6,285 nucleotides of DNA from Gammaproteobacteria bacterium. Lineage in GTDB: Bacteria > Pseudomonadota > Gammaproteobacteria > Steroidobacterales > Steroidobacteraceae. Each line of letters starts with the position of its first letter. Positions within the stretch are counted from its first letter, which is position 1. The position numbers and the translations under genes are program-made. Shown one piece after another: positions 5,705 through 6,285 of this stretch. The notes under the pieces were generated by a model. That model was not told the origin of the DNA. It saw only the letters and a program-made list of their open reading frames with translations, and did not search any database. The stretch is from contig JASHSR010000141.1 in NCBI GenBank assembly GCA_030038645.1, forward strand, positions 1 to 6,285. Reading direction: 5' to 3'.

Positions 5705-6285
5705 ATGAGAGCCCGCGCGCTCATCGGGGCCGCTCTGCTCGTGCTGCTCGTCGCCGGCGCGCTCTTGCTGCCCGTCGAGCACTGGCTCCGCGCTGCGCTC
5801 ACCTGGACCAAGGCGCACCGCGAATCCGCATCGCTGCCCTTCTTCCTGCTGTATGTCGCCGTAATCGTCTGCCTGCTGCCCGAATTCCTGCTGACGCTCG
5901 CCGCCGGCGCGATCTTCGGCTTCGCGCGCGGGACGGTGCTCGTGTCCTTCGCGAGCATCACCGGCGCCACCGTCGCCTTCTTCATCGGGAGGACGCTCGC
6001 CCGCGACTGGGTGAGCCGCCGCATCGAGGCGTGGCCGAGGTTTCGCGCGCTCGACCGCGCGCTCGGCTCGCGGGGCTTCTGGGTCGTGCTGCTCACGCGG
6101 CTGTCGCCCGCGTTCCCGTACAATCTGCTCAACTACGGCTACAGCATCACGGCCGTCCGGCCGCGCGACTACGTGATCGGCTCGTGGATCGGCATGTTAC
6201 CGGGGACGGTGCTGTATGTATACGCCGGCTCGGCGGCCGCGAGCCTCTCCAAAGTGCTCGCCGGCAAGGTCCGCGTCGGCGGCTC
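5705..6285 (+). CDS. TVP38/TMEM64 family (VTT/DedA superfamily) membrane protein, 3' end beyond window
   Basis: The 193 complete codons visible encode a hydrophobic inner-membrane protein. Residues about 5-23 form the first membrane helix and another lies at about 46-70. The VTT-domain core follows: LTLAAGAIFGFARGTVLV (about 63-80), then SITGATVAFFIGR. The characteristic re-entrant motif is LTRLSPAFPYNLLNY (130-144), and SWIGMLPGTVLYVYAGS (160-176) completes the domain. Relatives include DedA proteins and eukaryotic TMEM41B/VMP1, linked to lipid scrambling or transport; the bacterial TVP38 substrate is unsettled, so no reaction is assigned. The ATG at 5705 gives a normal N-terminus but has no clear Shine-Dalgarno. 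The gene diverges from the copper cluster, and no sequence feature ties it to copper. Confidence 0.9.
   Translation, partial: MRARALIGAALLVLLVAGALLLPVEHWLRAALTWTKAHRESASLPFFLLYVAVIVCLLPEFLLTLAAGAIFGFARGTVLVSFASITGATVAFFIGRTLARDWVSRRIEAWPRFRALDRALGSRGFWVVLLTRLSPAFPYNLLNYGYSITAVRPRDYVIGSWIGMLPGTVLYVYAGSAAASLSKVLAGKVRVGG

Noticed and set aside
4167..5708. A 513-codon plus-strand frame opposite sco and ctaG
   Set aside because: It has low-complexity Arg/His/Glu-rich content and no domain, and lies fully antisense to two genes with clear family motifs and an abutting stop/start.

Overview
The window is GC-rich, gene-dense DNA, most likely from a high-GC proteobacterium. This placement rests on the composition, the CopA/PcoA-type Tat-exported multicopper oxidase and a CueR-like promoter architecture; nothing in the window fixes the genus. 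Almost all of it is a copper-handling cluster read on the minus strand, with one unrelated-looking membrane protein gene diverging on the plus strand at the right end.

Minus-strand layout in transcription order (right to left): (1) a CtaG/caa3-type cytochrome c oxidase assembly membrane protein (about 5606-4644); (2) a SCO1/SenC copper-chaperone lipoprotein (4643-4056), whose ATG directly follows the ctaG stop; (3) a short leader holding a MerR/CueR-like promoter with a 19-bp spacer (4029-4059), whose -35 element contains the sco stop codon; (4) a small HMA-domain protein resembling CopZ (3965-3732); (5) a Cu(+)-exporting P1B-type ATPase (3765-1411), overlapping the small gene by 34 bp in the -1 frame; (6) a Tat-exported multicopper oxidase of the CopA/PcoA family (1376 to beyond the left edge), ending in this window in a Met-rich segment. 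On the plus strand, a TVP38/TMEM64 (VTT/DedA superfamily) membrane protein starts at 5705 and runs off the right edge.

Inferred working model: the SCO and CtaG proteins handle copper destined for a respiratory oxidase. The HMA chaperone, ATPase and periplasmic oxidase bind, export and oxidise excess Cu(+). The internal promoter suggests the detoxification half can be induced by copper independently of the ctaG-sco half.

No obviously new system is present; every gene belongs to a known family. The unusual points are structural. Eight 7-residue repeats (21-bp units) sit inside the nucleotide-binding domain of the ATPase. Three 36-bp in-frame repeats form the tail of CtaG. The first HMA domain is split from the ATPase by a -1 frame relation. 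The promoter is embedded in the sco stop codon.
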